Shown here one piece after another: positions 11,301 through 21,239 of a stretch of DNA of 64,000 nt (the stretch's first letter is position 1; each line of letters begins with the position of its first letter). The position numbers and the translations under genes are program-made. The notes under the pieces are model-generated. The model was not told where the DNA came from. It worked only from the letters and a program-made list of their open reading frames with translations, and did not search any database. Source of the stretch: Lytechinus variegatus (taxonomy: Eukaryota; Echinodermata; Echinoidea; Temnopleuroida; Toxopneustidae); contig NC_054743.1 of the NCBI RefSeq assembly GCF_018143015.1, positions 30,219,934-30,283,933 on the forward strand, written 5' to 3'.

Positions 11301-13064
11301 GCTCGGTGTAAAAATGATAGAGGTAAAAATGACAGAGTTAAAAATGGCAGAGGTAAAAATGTCTGATGTAAAAATGGTAGAGGTAATAACGGCAGAAGTA
11401 AAATGGCAGAGGTTAAAATGGCAGAGGTAAAAATAGCAGGGGATATAATGGCAGAGGTAAAAATGGCAGGGGTTATAATGGCAGAGGTAAAAATGGCAGA
11501 GGTAAAAATGGCAGAGGTCACAATGGGAGAGGTAAAATATGGCCAGTCTTAAACCCCCATGCAATGAATTGTAAAAAGCCCCCGCATGTACATCGATCAA
11601 ATTAGAACTGCATGTCACGGTTAGGCATTTCATCATATCATTATGTCTTCATTGGCCTAACAATGCTATTTACGAATTCGTCGGAGGTGTACCGTGAACG
11701 CTTTCTAAAAAGAAATCAAACGACAGATATTTTTTTCATTCAATTTATCAGGAGCAAAATGGATCTGCACTATTCTCATTCATCATTTAATAACATTCCG
11801 TTTTGTCTGGCTGTTTTTTTTTTGTATCTAAAGTTTTGCCAGGTTCACCGATACAAAAAGGAGGAAGAATAGACATAAGAAAGGTGGAGAGACAGAGAGG
11901 GTTAGGGGGCGGGGAAAACATGGAGAACATAACGGGGAAAGCTTAGACGTTGAAATTGTCACGAAAGCCCTTATTTGTAATGTCGTCTGTACTATTCTTT
12001 CCGAATATTTGAATGACAATATTAAGCATGCGTTCCCAGGCTTGGCACTGAATATGTAACTGATTGTGAAAATCAATAATGATTTCTTTTGACTGGTAAA
12101 CCAATTTGGGGTCGATCGAGGGGGACCGTCTGGTTCAGATTCTTTGCATAAAAGAAGTCCCTGAACCTTTACCACTGCATCCAATATGATATAAACGGCT
12201 TGATGGTCATAACCCTTGGAAGCGGAAGTGCTGTTGGGTATTTTGAACACCATAAGCAGCACCCTCTTGGTAATTAGCTTGGTATGCTAAAATGTAGAGA
12301 TTTGATACAAATCTCAAACAGAAGAAAAAAACATTGTTTATTATCTAATTGTTATTATTTTTGTTGTAATTCTTTTTCTGACCTAAAAGAACTTCATTTA
12401 GTTGAAATAATTTTTGTGTCATTGTCCCCCTTAACCAAATCCCCTTCATTTTGGAGTGAAAACTTTTTTCTCGGCTTTTTAACAAACCATCACCCCATAT
12501 CACCCCCATATCTCTTTTATTTTTGCCTCTGCCATCTTTACCTTTGCCGTTTACAACTCCGCCTTTTTTTACACTGTTAGAAATTTTATACTTAAAAATA
12601 AAAAATCCTGCAACAGAGTCTGGAGAACACTTGTAATCTTACTGCACTGTGTAATCTTACATGCATTTGTGTAAATTACAGAAAATTAGTTTTTGTGCGT
12701 GTACCCTTACAAATTTATTGTAATAAAACTGTTTTCCCCTTTTTAAAACATCTGTTCTGTAAAATTGTAGAAAAATTGTGGAAAATCCTCCTGTTATTAT
12801 AATTTACAAAATTATTTGTCTTTTTTTCTTTAAAACCTGTTTTTTAATTTTTCTTCTGTAGAATCTACTGTTTTTTTTCTAATAGTGTACCTCGGCCACT
12901 TTTACCCCTTCCACTATCACATCTTCCATTTTTACCTCTTGTCATTTATGCTTCTGCTCTTTTTACCTCTGCCGTTTTTACCTCTGCCATTTTTACCTCT
13001 GCCATTATTACCTCTGCCATTATTACCTCTGCCATTTTTACCTCTGCCAATTTTACTTGGCTCC
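11301..13064. mobile_element. Foldback element with arms of 15-bp tandem repeats (TU/FB-like)
   Basis: The left arm (11301-11545) is about 16 tandem units of 15 bp, consensus GTAAAAATGGCAGAG. The right arm (about 12520-12570 and 12889-13064) carries the same unit inverted (CTCTGCCATTTTTAC). Both flanks carry the 9-bp word TAAAAAACG (11292-11300 and 13065-13073), and the flanks rejoin into one unit of the surrounding array, so this is an insertion. Long inverted arms of short tandem repeats define foldback elements: Drosophila FB (9-bp duplications) and TU elements described from sea urchin. About 970 bp of non-arm DNA lies inside. No transposase is recognised. A MITE interrupts the right arm. 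Confidence 0.75.
12571..12888. mobile_element. MITE with ACACTRTTAGAAA inverted ends
   Basis: The left end ACACTGTTAGAAATTTTA and the right end, whose complement is ACACTATTAGAAAAAA, bound 318 bp of AT-rich noncoding DNA. It splits a 15-bp unit of the foldback right arm cleanly (..TTTTT / ACCTCGG..), so it arrived after that element. Confidence 0.7.
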
Positions 13065-13899
13065 TAAAAAACGAACAGGATAGGAATCTAAACAATTAAT
13101 GAGGGCGCGAAGAGCGAGCTGAAAGTTTGTTTTTCCAACCTAAAAACTGGAAAATCGTATTTTCAAATCATGAACAGGATAGAAATTTTACTAAACAATA
13201 TTAGCTTCGAACGCGAAGTATGTGCTGAAGATATGTCATTTCCGGCCTAAAAATTTGTATTATTAGCATATTTTAAAATCAAGGACAGGGTAGCTATCTC
13301 ACTAAATATTGATTAATGTGCATGAGCGCAGAGCGTATCCTGATTCTTTTTATTTTCCGACCAAAAAAGTTATCTTCTTTTCACCTTAGAGCAATAAACA
13401 GGATAGTATCTGACTCAACCATAATTACTGATGCGAGCGTGAAGCGCGAAATTAATATTTTTTTAACATTCAAATCTGAAAACTTTCAAGCTCTTTTGAA
13501 ATAAAGAACAAAGAGTTTATTTCAATAAGCAATGCGAGCGCAAAGCGCGAGCTATTCTTTTTTTAAAGATTTTAAACCTACAAATTAGGAAAAAGATTTA
13601 TATCTTACTAAATGAATGATTTGATTTTATATACATGTATTTCGATCTAAAAAGTGAAAAAAATAAGAATGTTATGAAATAAAGAGATGGCTGGGTATTG
13701 ATACAAAGCGCGAGCGATTTTTTAATTGTTATATTATGACCTGAAAGTTTTCTCTTTTGTTTCCAATTATTACCCTCCCCTTCCATCATTTAATTTTCTT
13801 CCTCGTCCTATCTTTCTTCTTATTTTTCTCCTCACCTTCCTATTTTGTGCCGCCAATAGGGGGCGGGCCACCGCTTCGCCCCCTTGATCTACCTATGAT

Positions 13900-14130
13900 C
13901 CGGGGCGGATCCACGATTTTCCAAAGGGGGGGGGGGCAAACTTTTCGGAGGAAAATTTTGACAAGCCACAAAATTCACAAATTAAGGATATTTCATACCC
14001 GAAAATTTTTTGACAAAGCACAAAATAAGGTCTTCTGTTTTAAAGGCATTTTTACATCACAAATTTTGCTTCTCAAAGGGAGGGGCACGTGCCTCCAGTT
14101 CCCTCCCCCCCCCCCCTGCATCCGCGCCTG
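13900..14130. mobile_element. hAT-like MITE, 231 bp, 8-bp target duplication CCTATGAT
   Basis: The identical 8-mer CCTATGAT lies at 13892-13899 and 14131-14138. Ends are approximate inverted copies (CGGGGCGGATCC at left; GCATCCGCGCCTG at right) with G-run and C-run subterminal tracts. Eight-base duplications with such ends are typical of hAT elements. Noncoding, so non-autonomous. Confidence 0.75.
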
Positions 14131-14138
14131 CCTATGAT

Positions 14139-14780
14139 GACCCATCCCACGGCAGGAATTTCGTCTATAAAACGAATATAAAAGTCTCATTAATATGAGT
14201 ATTTAAAAACAAATTTGGGGAATTAAATATAGTTCAAACTCACAGTGAAGGATTCATCATAACTCGTGAAAACTATTCTTTTTATACTGAGTACGCGAAC
14301 AATGAAAATATTCTTATATTCCAAGTAAACGTGGAATAAAAGGAAAATGAATTGGTTGAACAAAGGTATGTTCTTACGGGGTATGGAATATTCTCGTCTT
14401 CTATCTATGCACTAAATGTACTTATAAGTATCCAGAGGTGATTTTCTTTTTTCGTCATTTCTATTAGTTATGAAATTGATAATGGCCATCAATGTCATCA
14501 CTCTTTGGCTGGCATATAGGGCTAGATGCGAGTTCGAGAATAATCGGGCCGGTATGCCTTTTTTCCTATCCAAGTTCTTAACAAAAGCTATCTGTTTATA
14601 TATATTTCGAAATATGGTTTGCTTAAAGCAAAACTCCCATCAGTTGCTGTTTTAGAGATAATCATACACACAATGAAAAGTGTGTAAAATTGTGCCTTGT
14701 AACGTCAGTTACCGTGAAAATACCCATGTGTATAACTTCGATTTTGAATTATGTATTTTTTCCATAATAAAAGACCACAA
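14139..14780. other. Intergenic, nothing recognised
   Basis: AT-rich sequence with no supported gene or clear repeat ends. Confidence 0.4.
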
Positions 14781-14782
14781 AT

Positions 14783-14866
14783 AGTAGGGGGGACATTTGA
14801 TATTATGTCCCCCTTTCCAAAATGGTAGGGGGGACGCGTCCCCCTGGGATTTCCGCCCATGGTAGC
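14783..14866 (-). mobile_element. Solo end of a hAT-like element
   Basis: GGGGGGACATTT, TCCCCCTTTCCAAAATGG and terminal GGGATTTCCGCCCATGG resemble, in reverse orientation, the left end of the element at 20969 (CACTGGCGTAAATCCC followed by GGGGGGACA and CCCCACTTTT). Only one end is visible. Confidence 0.45.
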
Positions 14867-15600
14867 AAGGATCAAAGGGCTACATGCTTCTCTCCATTAA
14901 TACGCACATTTAATGTTGCGGATGGCTACATTAAGCACCCTAATATACAGTTTAGGGAAGGCCAAAATTTGTAATTTTTATAAACTAGATATCATTTTCA
15001 CTGAAAAAAAGAACATTTCCCAGTCCAAACAAGAAAATAAATGTACATACTTTCACTTCGGATGCATTATTGCAAGTTTCATTCACGGCGTAAGCGCATT
15101 TTTTCCCCTGTGTTTATGTATGGAAAATAATACCAATACCAAGTTTTATTTCTAAGGGTGTGTGTGTGTACATTATAAAGTGCTGTATCACAGCACTTTA
15201 CACATGACATACTCAATTTCTGATAATATTGGTGGATTGAATATTATACATGGTATCTTCCATACCTCTAATTAGATCACCGTCTCAAAGGTTCGTTTAT
15301 TGTCTCTTCTTTAACGTGCGTTTTTAAATGCATTTTCCTGAACTCTATATTAATTTCTATACCGTGGTTTCGATAACCTGATCATTCGTTTCGTAGTGAC
15401 AAGCAAACATCAACTTTCCATTTGTTATCATTTACAAACACACAAAAAAGGAATGAGCACTTATGTGGAATTCGTGCATGAAAAAAAAATGCACCAAGTA
15501 GAATGATTGACATATTATCTTATTAAACATTCTGAATTCCTGTTAAGGCAATACCTTTCGTGCTATTTAATCATCTTTTTTCAACTCTGTACATATATAT
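14867..15600. other. Intergenic; small perfect hairpin at 15176-15202
   Basis: No gene recognised. TAAAGTGCTGT and ACAGCACTTTA form an 11-bp stem with a very short loop around 15188. Confidence 0.4.
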
Positions 15601-15618
15601 TGTGTAACTTAATTTGTT

Positions 15619-16060
15619 AGTTCTCAAATAATATACTTATGATTACAATGATTAATATTATCCGGACATAACTTGTAATAATATTGGATTTCAAAAACGC
15701 GTCAATGTCTATGAAATGCGGATAAAATTCACACTCCCATCTCACTCTGCATTCGAAATCCATGCCACCTTTATCGCACTTTAAACTGAATGATTTATAT
15801 ATGAATATAGCACGGGTTTAACCTATGCAAGGGTTAAATGTTTTTGAGATCTCAAATAATATCATTATGATTATAATGATATTATCCGGACATCAATTGT
15901 AATAATATTGGAGTAGAAAAACGCATCAATGGCTATGAAATGCGGATAAAATTCACTCTCACATTTCACTCTGCATTCGAAATCCATGTCACCTTTATCG
16001 CACTTTAAATTGAATGATTTATTTGTGAATATACAACGGCTTTAACCTATGCAAGGGTTA
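15619..16060 (+). repeat. Tandem duplication of a ~220-bp unit
   Basis: Two direct copies (about 15625-15837 and 15850-16062) share TCTCAAATAATAT, TATTATCCGGACAT, AATGCGGATAAAATTCAC, CATTCGAAATCCATG, CTTTATCGCACTTTAAA and ACCTATGCAAGGGTTAAA in the same order with scattered substitutions. Noncoding; function unknown. Confidence 0.85.
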
Positions 16061-16201
16061 AAGAAGAATTCAAGTAACTCCAGGCGAATTCTAGAAACAT
16101 AAAGTGTGTGTTTTATTAACGTAGGTGGCCGAGAAGACCGATCGTCCATCATCCCTTTTTTTAAACGAAATGCACACATAGTTACCAAAAATGTGTATAT
16201 C

Positions 16202-16202
<1 letters not shown>

Positions 16203-16271
<69 letters not shown>
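16203..16271. repeat. (TA)n microsatellite
   Basis: About 68 bp of uninterrupted TA dinucleotides. Overlapping Ile-Tyr frames are artefacts. Confidence 0.97.
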
Positions 16272-16273
<2 letters not shown>

Positions 16274-16850
16274 ATAAAAAAGCACTATTGGAAAAATGCT
16301 TTGCTCACGGATGTAAGTTCCGTAGCCAGGGATCAGGTGCATCATATACCGTTTTCAGTGACTCATGACTTTTTGGTCCGCTACACAAGCGTTCAAGAAC
16401 TACAGGAAATCCCCGCTACTTTTACAATGGCGCTTGTCTGGTGTTGAAAACTCAAAAGTTTACGACTCAGCCGAGGCCTGATCTGGACCAGCGAGTTACT
16501 GAAAGCGGTATCAGATCACTGCACTTCCACATGATTACAGGGATATCGCTAAGATTTATAACATAATCCATTAACAACCTTACACAATGGCGTGGCTAAT
16601 TTCCTTTGTTTCTTTTCTCCTTTTAAAAAGACAATTGTAAAATAGTAGCTATAAAACACCATATAAAGTAAACATCAAAACTGACAAGATATACAAAACC
16701 TACAAAGAGACACTTATGGGTGAATGGCTATCAAGAACTCGTAATAACAACCTCTAAAATCTCGGTTAAAATCACCCAAACGCATTTGCTTAATCTCGAG
16801 GTGTCAAACGCTTCTAACATGTCTAACGAGTCCTCTAACATCAAATGCAT
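16272..16850. other. Intergenic, nothing recognised
   Basis: Mixed sequence with no convincing coding, RNA or repeat signal. Confidence 0.35.
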
Positions 16851-16864
16851 TCAACACCCTAACT

Positions 16865-19160
16865 ATATTACAACCGATACAATATACTGTGACAGAGTAT
16901 GCATGAAACAGATGATTTATCCTCAACATTATAATCGGTCCAATAAACGTTATCTTTAAAAAAAAGCAAATTACACTCTCTATGCATCTATTTGTATGTA
17001 TTTTTTGTATTGCTAAGATTATCATGTTACAATTACAATCACTGCAATTAACCATTCAACTACAAAATACACCGTTGCATATCACAGTTAGCATTTAACA
17101 TATTTCAGTGCACTCTCTATGCATCTATTTGTATGTATTTTTGTATTGCTCACGCTGTAAGATTACCATGTTACAATTACAATCGCTGCAATTATACCAC
17201 ATTATGACGCTGACACATTAAGCTTTTTAGCAGGCTCCTCGATTATCTGCAATATACAATACAACCACACAACTTCACATTATACAATTCTATTGTCCTT
17301 ATTCATGTATACATATTTCTTTCTTCTGAATAAACACCATAACAAAACTAAACTGTACATGACTAACCATTGAGAAATATAGGCTCTTGGACACACTGTC
17401 CGAATTACGACCAAAGTATCAGTGCATATTATGTAGGACAACACGTAACTTTTCAATGTGTTTTCAATGTGCTTGTTTTGTTTGTTTTTTTTTCAATGCG
17501 TTCAAGCTGATACATTATCAAAAGTATATACATTATTTGCAATATACAATTCATATACCCATCAAATAACTTCAATGTCTTTTCAATGTGTTTGTTTGGT
17601 TTTATTTTATTTTTAATTATGCGTTCAAAATGATACCTTTTTAAAAGTATTTACATTATTTGCAATATACAAAATAATCCATAATGTAAACAATATAATA
17701 ACAATACATAATTAGAAAAAATAAAAAAAAACACGATGTGAGCATAAACGTCACTTTGTAATAATAAAAAACAGCATTAACTGATAAACGCGGGGGACCA
17801 ACATTTTCATTTGTTTTAACAATGTAGAGCTAAACTTCACTGTAAAAATTGCAAAACTACACAAATTGGTGTTAACAAAGGACCACATCCTGAGGTGTTA
17901 AAATTACACACTAGAGATTAAACGTAGCATCAAACAATGTAAATGTAACAAAAAAAGGTGTTGTAATAAAACCTATAGGTGTAAAACAAAAACACCACCA
18001 ATTTAACACCGGTGTAAAATAATTGGTGTGGTCCTCTATGTACACTGGTTAACACCACAGTTTTTGCTGTGTTCCTTCATACCAATGGTCTGCTTATCAG
18101 GTAAAATTAATACTCATATAGATAATTTACACCATGTAGGCAAAAATATGGAAAACCATATCAGCAAAGAATGAAATGATAATCATAACACCTGCAAACC
18201 AAGTAGCATTTCTCTATCTTGCAGAAAAAGAAAAAAAATCTTACCGACCAACGAATCGAACACAGATAACATACCCTCAACAGTAAGAATTGGTCCAATA
18301 AACATGTTTCCTAATAAACTTACTAAGTAAAAGCAATTATATTTTAGTACATTCTCTATGCATGTATTTTGGTATTGCTGACGCTGTTAGATTATCATGA
18401 TACAATTACCAATACTGCAATTAACTTTTAAAGTACTAAATGCATCGTTGTAAATAAATGTTGCATTGATACAGTAAAGCATGTAACAGGCTTATATTCG
18501 ATATACAATACAACCTAACATTTTTTCACTTATGCAATTCTATTATTATCTTTATACATGTTTCCGTATATTGTTTCTTGCTTTCTTTCTTTCTGAATGA
18601 ATGAAAACTATAACCAAACTACACTGTACATAAAAAAACTGTATATGAAAAAAAATGTACTAGGCAATTGTACACACTGTCCGAATTACTATTATACCCA
18701 AAATATCAGTGCATAAAATATGAAAGAAAACGCATCAAAATAACACAGTCGGGAAATGTGAATTCATTATTGCCGCTAAATCTAACTTGAAGTTAAGGTC
18801 TATCTTTGACACCGAATCAAACAATGGAATACAATGAACGATGACAATATGACATATGAGAATACAAATGGGGATGAAATGTTGAAAATATCTATACCTT
18901 TTAAACATCATCAACAGAAAAAAAACATAATAATGAATGCATATATCATCCATCAAATAACATTAATATGTCATTTCAATTTCCACTACTTTTTAAACAG
19001 TGCAGAGCAACAATTCCTATATCCCGATGGCCTGCTTATCATGCAACGACATGAATACGCATATAGACAATTAACAGCAATGGGCAAAGACATGGAAAAT
19101 ATTACGATTAATAAAGAATGAAATGATAACCATATAACCTGCAAACCAAGTAACGAATTG
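16865..19160 (+). repeat. Two large direct copies of a noncoding block
   Basis: A block recurs in the same order: CGGTCCAATAAAC (16935) / TTGGTCCAATAAAC (18291); CTCTCTATGCATCT (16975) / TTCTCTATGCATGT (18350); ACACACTGTCCGAATTAC (17390) / same (18671); GGTCTGCTTATCA (18085) / GGCCTGCTTATCA (19028); AATGAAATGATAATCAT.. (18169) / AATGAAATGATAACCAT.. (19117). Copy 1 (about 16.87-18.24 kb) is longer because it has an internal repeat near 17110 and a MITE at 17838-18071. Copy 2 runs about 18.27-19.16 kb. No coding potential seen. Confidence 0.75.
17838..18071. mobile_element. MITE with CACTGTAAAAA-type ends
   Basis: Inverted ends CACTGTAAAAATTGC and (complement) CACAGCAAAAACTGTGG, with internal GGTGTTAA / TTAACACC words. 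The second copy of the host block has continuous sequence here (near 19003), which is an empty-site comparison supporting insertion after the duplication. Same family as 61652-61890. Confidence 0.75.
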
Positions 19161-19231
19161 AATTTCTTACTCTATGCAGCAATCAAAACACATGTTCATA
19201 CCAACCAAACAAATCGGCAGGTACAATTTCA

Positions 19232-19378
19232 GGGGCCCGTTGCAGAAAGAGTTGCAATCAAACGCAACTCTAAAAATCATGCGCAACTTGATTTTCAACC
19301 AATCAACAGCGCGCATTTAGGACTTGCGATTGATTTTTTGACTTGCGTTTAAACGCAACTCTTTCTGCAACGGACCCC
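19232..19378. mobile_element. Foldback MITE (GGGGCCCGTTGCAGAAAG ends)
   Basis: The left end GGGGCCCGTTGCAGAAAG and right end CTTTCTGCAACGGACCCC are inverted copies over about 24 bp including an adjoining AGTTGC. The interior repeats AACGCAACTC in both orientations. 147 bp, noncoding. Confidence 0.82.
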
Positions 19379-19460
19379 AGAGCCACACACCACATCACAT
19401 AGAAACAACGTGGTGTAAACTATATAACATAAAAATTTATTTTTATGTTATATTTGTGTA

Positions 19461-19630
19461 GGTGCCGTGGCCGAGTGGTCTAAGGCGCCTGGCTATACAT
19501 GGGAAGTCCGGGGTTCGATCCCCGGCTACGACACCTGTGCTCTTTTATCCTGCATTCAAATAAATGGAAATGCTTTACGCATTATTTGTAACTAGGTGTG
19601 TACTTGTTTAAAAAAAATAAAATAAAAAAA
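19461..19630 (+). mobile_element. tRNA-derived SINE (Leu/Ser-like head), copy 2
   Basis: GGTGCCGTGGCCGAGTGGTC (A-box) and CCGGGGTTCGATCCCCGG (perfect T arm and B-box) give a strong tRNA-like head at 19461-19535. The acceptor ends pair at six of seven positions. The anticodon arm does not close (CCTGG against TGGGA), there is no class II variable arm, and three extra bases lie before the 3' acceptor strand, so it is not a working tRNA. The tail GGTGTGTACTTGTTTAAAAAAA matches the copy at 4258-4435. Confidence 0.75.
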
Positions 19631-19635
19631 CAAAA

Positions 19636-20594
19636 CAAGACAAAAAAAACATACAAATTTACAACTGAACAGAGTATTGTCAAAGAACAAACTGCCATTA
19701 ACATTCATAAAATACTATGTATGAGAGATAAAGAAAAAAATGTATAAAATGTATTTTGTAACAAAATCAACATGACCCCCCAAAAGTCAATACATATGAT
19801 CATACAATGTAGTGTGAACAGTGTCTATGATTGGAATATAGGAAAGGGGGGGGGGTCAAATAAGTGCTTGATGAGGAGGGAAGACATGCAATCTGGGAGG
19901 ATGGGGCCAAGAGTGGGGGGGGGGGTACAGTTCAGGGGATGCGACACTTGGGGGCGGTTGTCTGCTGTATATTCAACGAATTGGGGAAAGTGGAGTCAGC
20001 GCGGGGGGAAATAGGCTGGAAGGGAAGCGCATCAGGATGGTATTGAGTGAAAGTGTCATGTGACACCTAAAACATGAATTGTGAGGGGGGCACTGGATAC
20101 AGGGGTCCCTACTTCGGGACGAAGAGGGTCATGGGTTTCAGGGGCTCATCATCGGAGGGGTGAGGACATCCATAGTAGATGGCGACTTATTGGATGGGGC
20201 GCCGACATTGGCAGGTGGATGGAGGTCTGCTGAGGCATAAATATCGATTAGAATTGTTACATCAAGGTAGTGGGTGTACAGGGCGCCTACATCTTCAGGA
20301 GGTCGGTAGTTGAAAAGGGTATCGAGGGAGGTTGGTGGCGAGAGGGGAATGTCACCAACATCTACAGTACAGCCAGTTGGTGATGGGCAGGTGTGTCTAT
20401 ATGTGTTGTGCTGGTGGCATGTAATTGCACTCTTCTAGGATATTCGCACTCTAGCTCTGGGTGCCTATTAGGTTCCGTATGACCAGTAGTAGGCCTACAT
20501 GTAAGTGGAGGTGACGTTTACGCTTGACTGATGTCTTATTGTGTGTGTGTGTTTGCCACTGTGATGTGTGTCACTGTACGAGAGTGAGACTACT
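19636..20594. other. Intergenic, G-rich in part; no gene recognised
   Basis: 19840-20400 is rich in GGGG runs and has short open frames with repetitive, low-complexity translations. No family recognised. Confidence 0.4.
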
Positions 20595-21239
20595 CAGGTA
20601 GTAACAATACAGCGTTGGACCAACGTTGCATCATCGATAGAAGTGAACGCGCATACATGGTCAGACCAACAACTCTTCCAAAGTAGTCCCAACGTTGTCT
20701 GGCAACGATGATCCAATGTTGGCTGAATTGCCAATTATAACGTTGTTATAACGTTGGTAGGCAACGGTGAAGCATTAATGGAAGTGCACGGGCATACATC
20801 ATCAGTCCAACAAAGTTTACAATGTTACAATCAACGTTGTCTGGCAACAATGCTTCAACGTGGTCACAGTGTCAACGCTACTCCAATGTTGACTGAATTA
20901 CAGCGTTGGACAAACGTTTGAACAACGTTAAGAACATATTTTACCGACGTTGCCTCAACGTTGGTAGGCACTGGCGTAAATCCCGGGGGGACATATCTCC
21001 CCACTTTTCGAGAAGGGGGGATGGCCTGTACAAACATCCCCCCACTTTAAAAAAAAAAATGTCCTTATTATAACATTGAAGGAAACCCTCGTTTCTACCA
21101 ATTCATCAATGTTGGCGTCTTTGGGAAGGGATTAAGATGGGAAGTCATTTTTTTAATGTAATTTCTTATAAAACCATTGAACCATCATGGGGTAAGCAAA
21201 ATAATAATATATTTGAGGGGTATTTGCCATATGGACATG

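Larger units (their letters stand above)
10740..13899 (+). mobile_element. Remains of a GCG-motif hAT-like element (outer host of a nest)
   Basis: Units of about 105-125 bp each begin with the 19-mer GCGAGCGCGAAGCGCGAGC or a decayed form, at about 10783, 10909, 11012, 11122 and 11221. They resume after the nested insertion at about 13101, 13208, 13322, 13433, 13532 and 13703. Between motifs, units share wording such as TTTTCCAACCTAAAAACTGG and GAACAGGATAGAAATCTAA. The right part (13745-13860) is pyrimidine-rich like the right end of the element at 29663-30941. The left end is not identifiable. The array is split by the 15-bp-repeat foldback element at 11301-13064. Confidence 0.65.

Noticed and set aside
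10783-13725. CRISPR-like array (regularly spaced short motif)
   Set aside because: Spacers are related to each other, the motif is unevenly decayed, the setting is a eukaryotic transposon, and no associated genes exist.
16091-16447. Ile-Tyr-rich membrane protein frames on both strands
   Set aside because: They are produced by the (TA)n repeat.
19461-19535. Functional tRNA gene
   Set aside because: The T arm and A-box are good, but the anticodon arm does not pair, the class II variable arm is missing, extra bases precede the acceptor strand, and a SINE tail shared with 4258-4435 follows.
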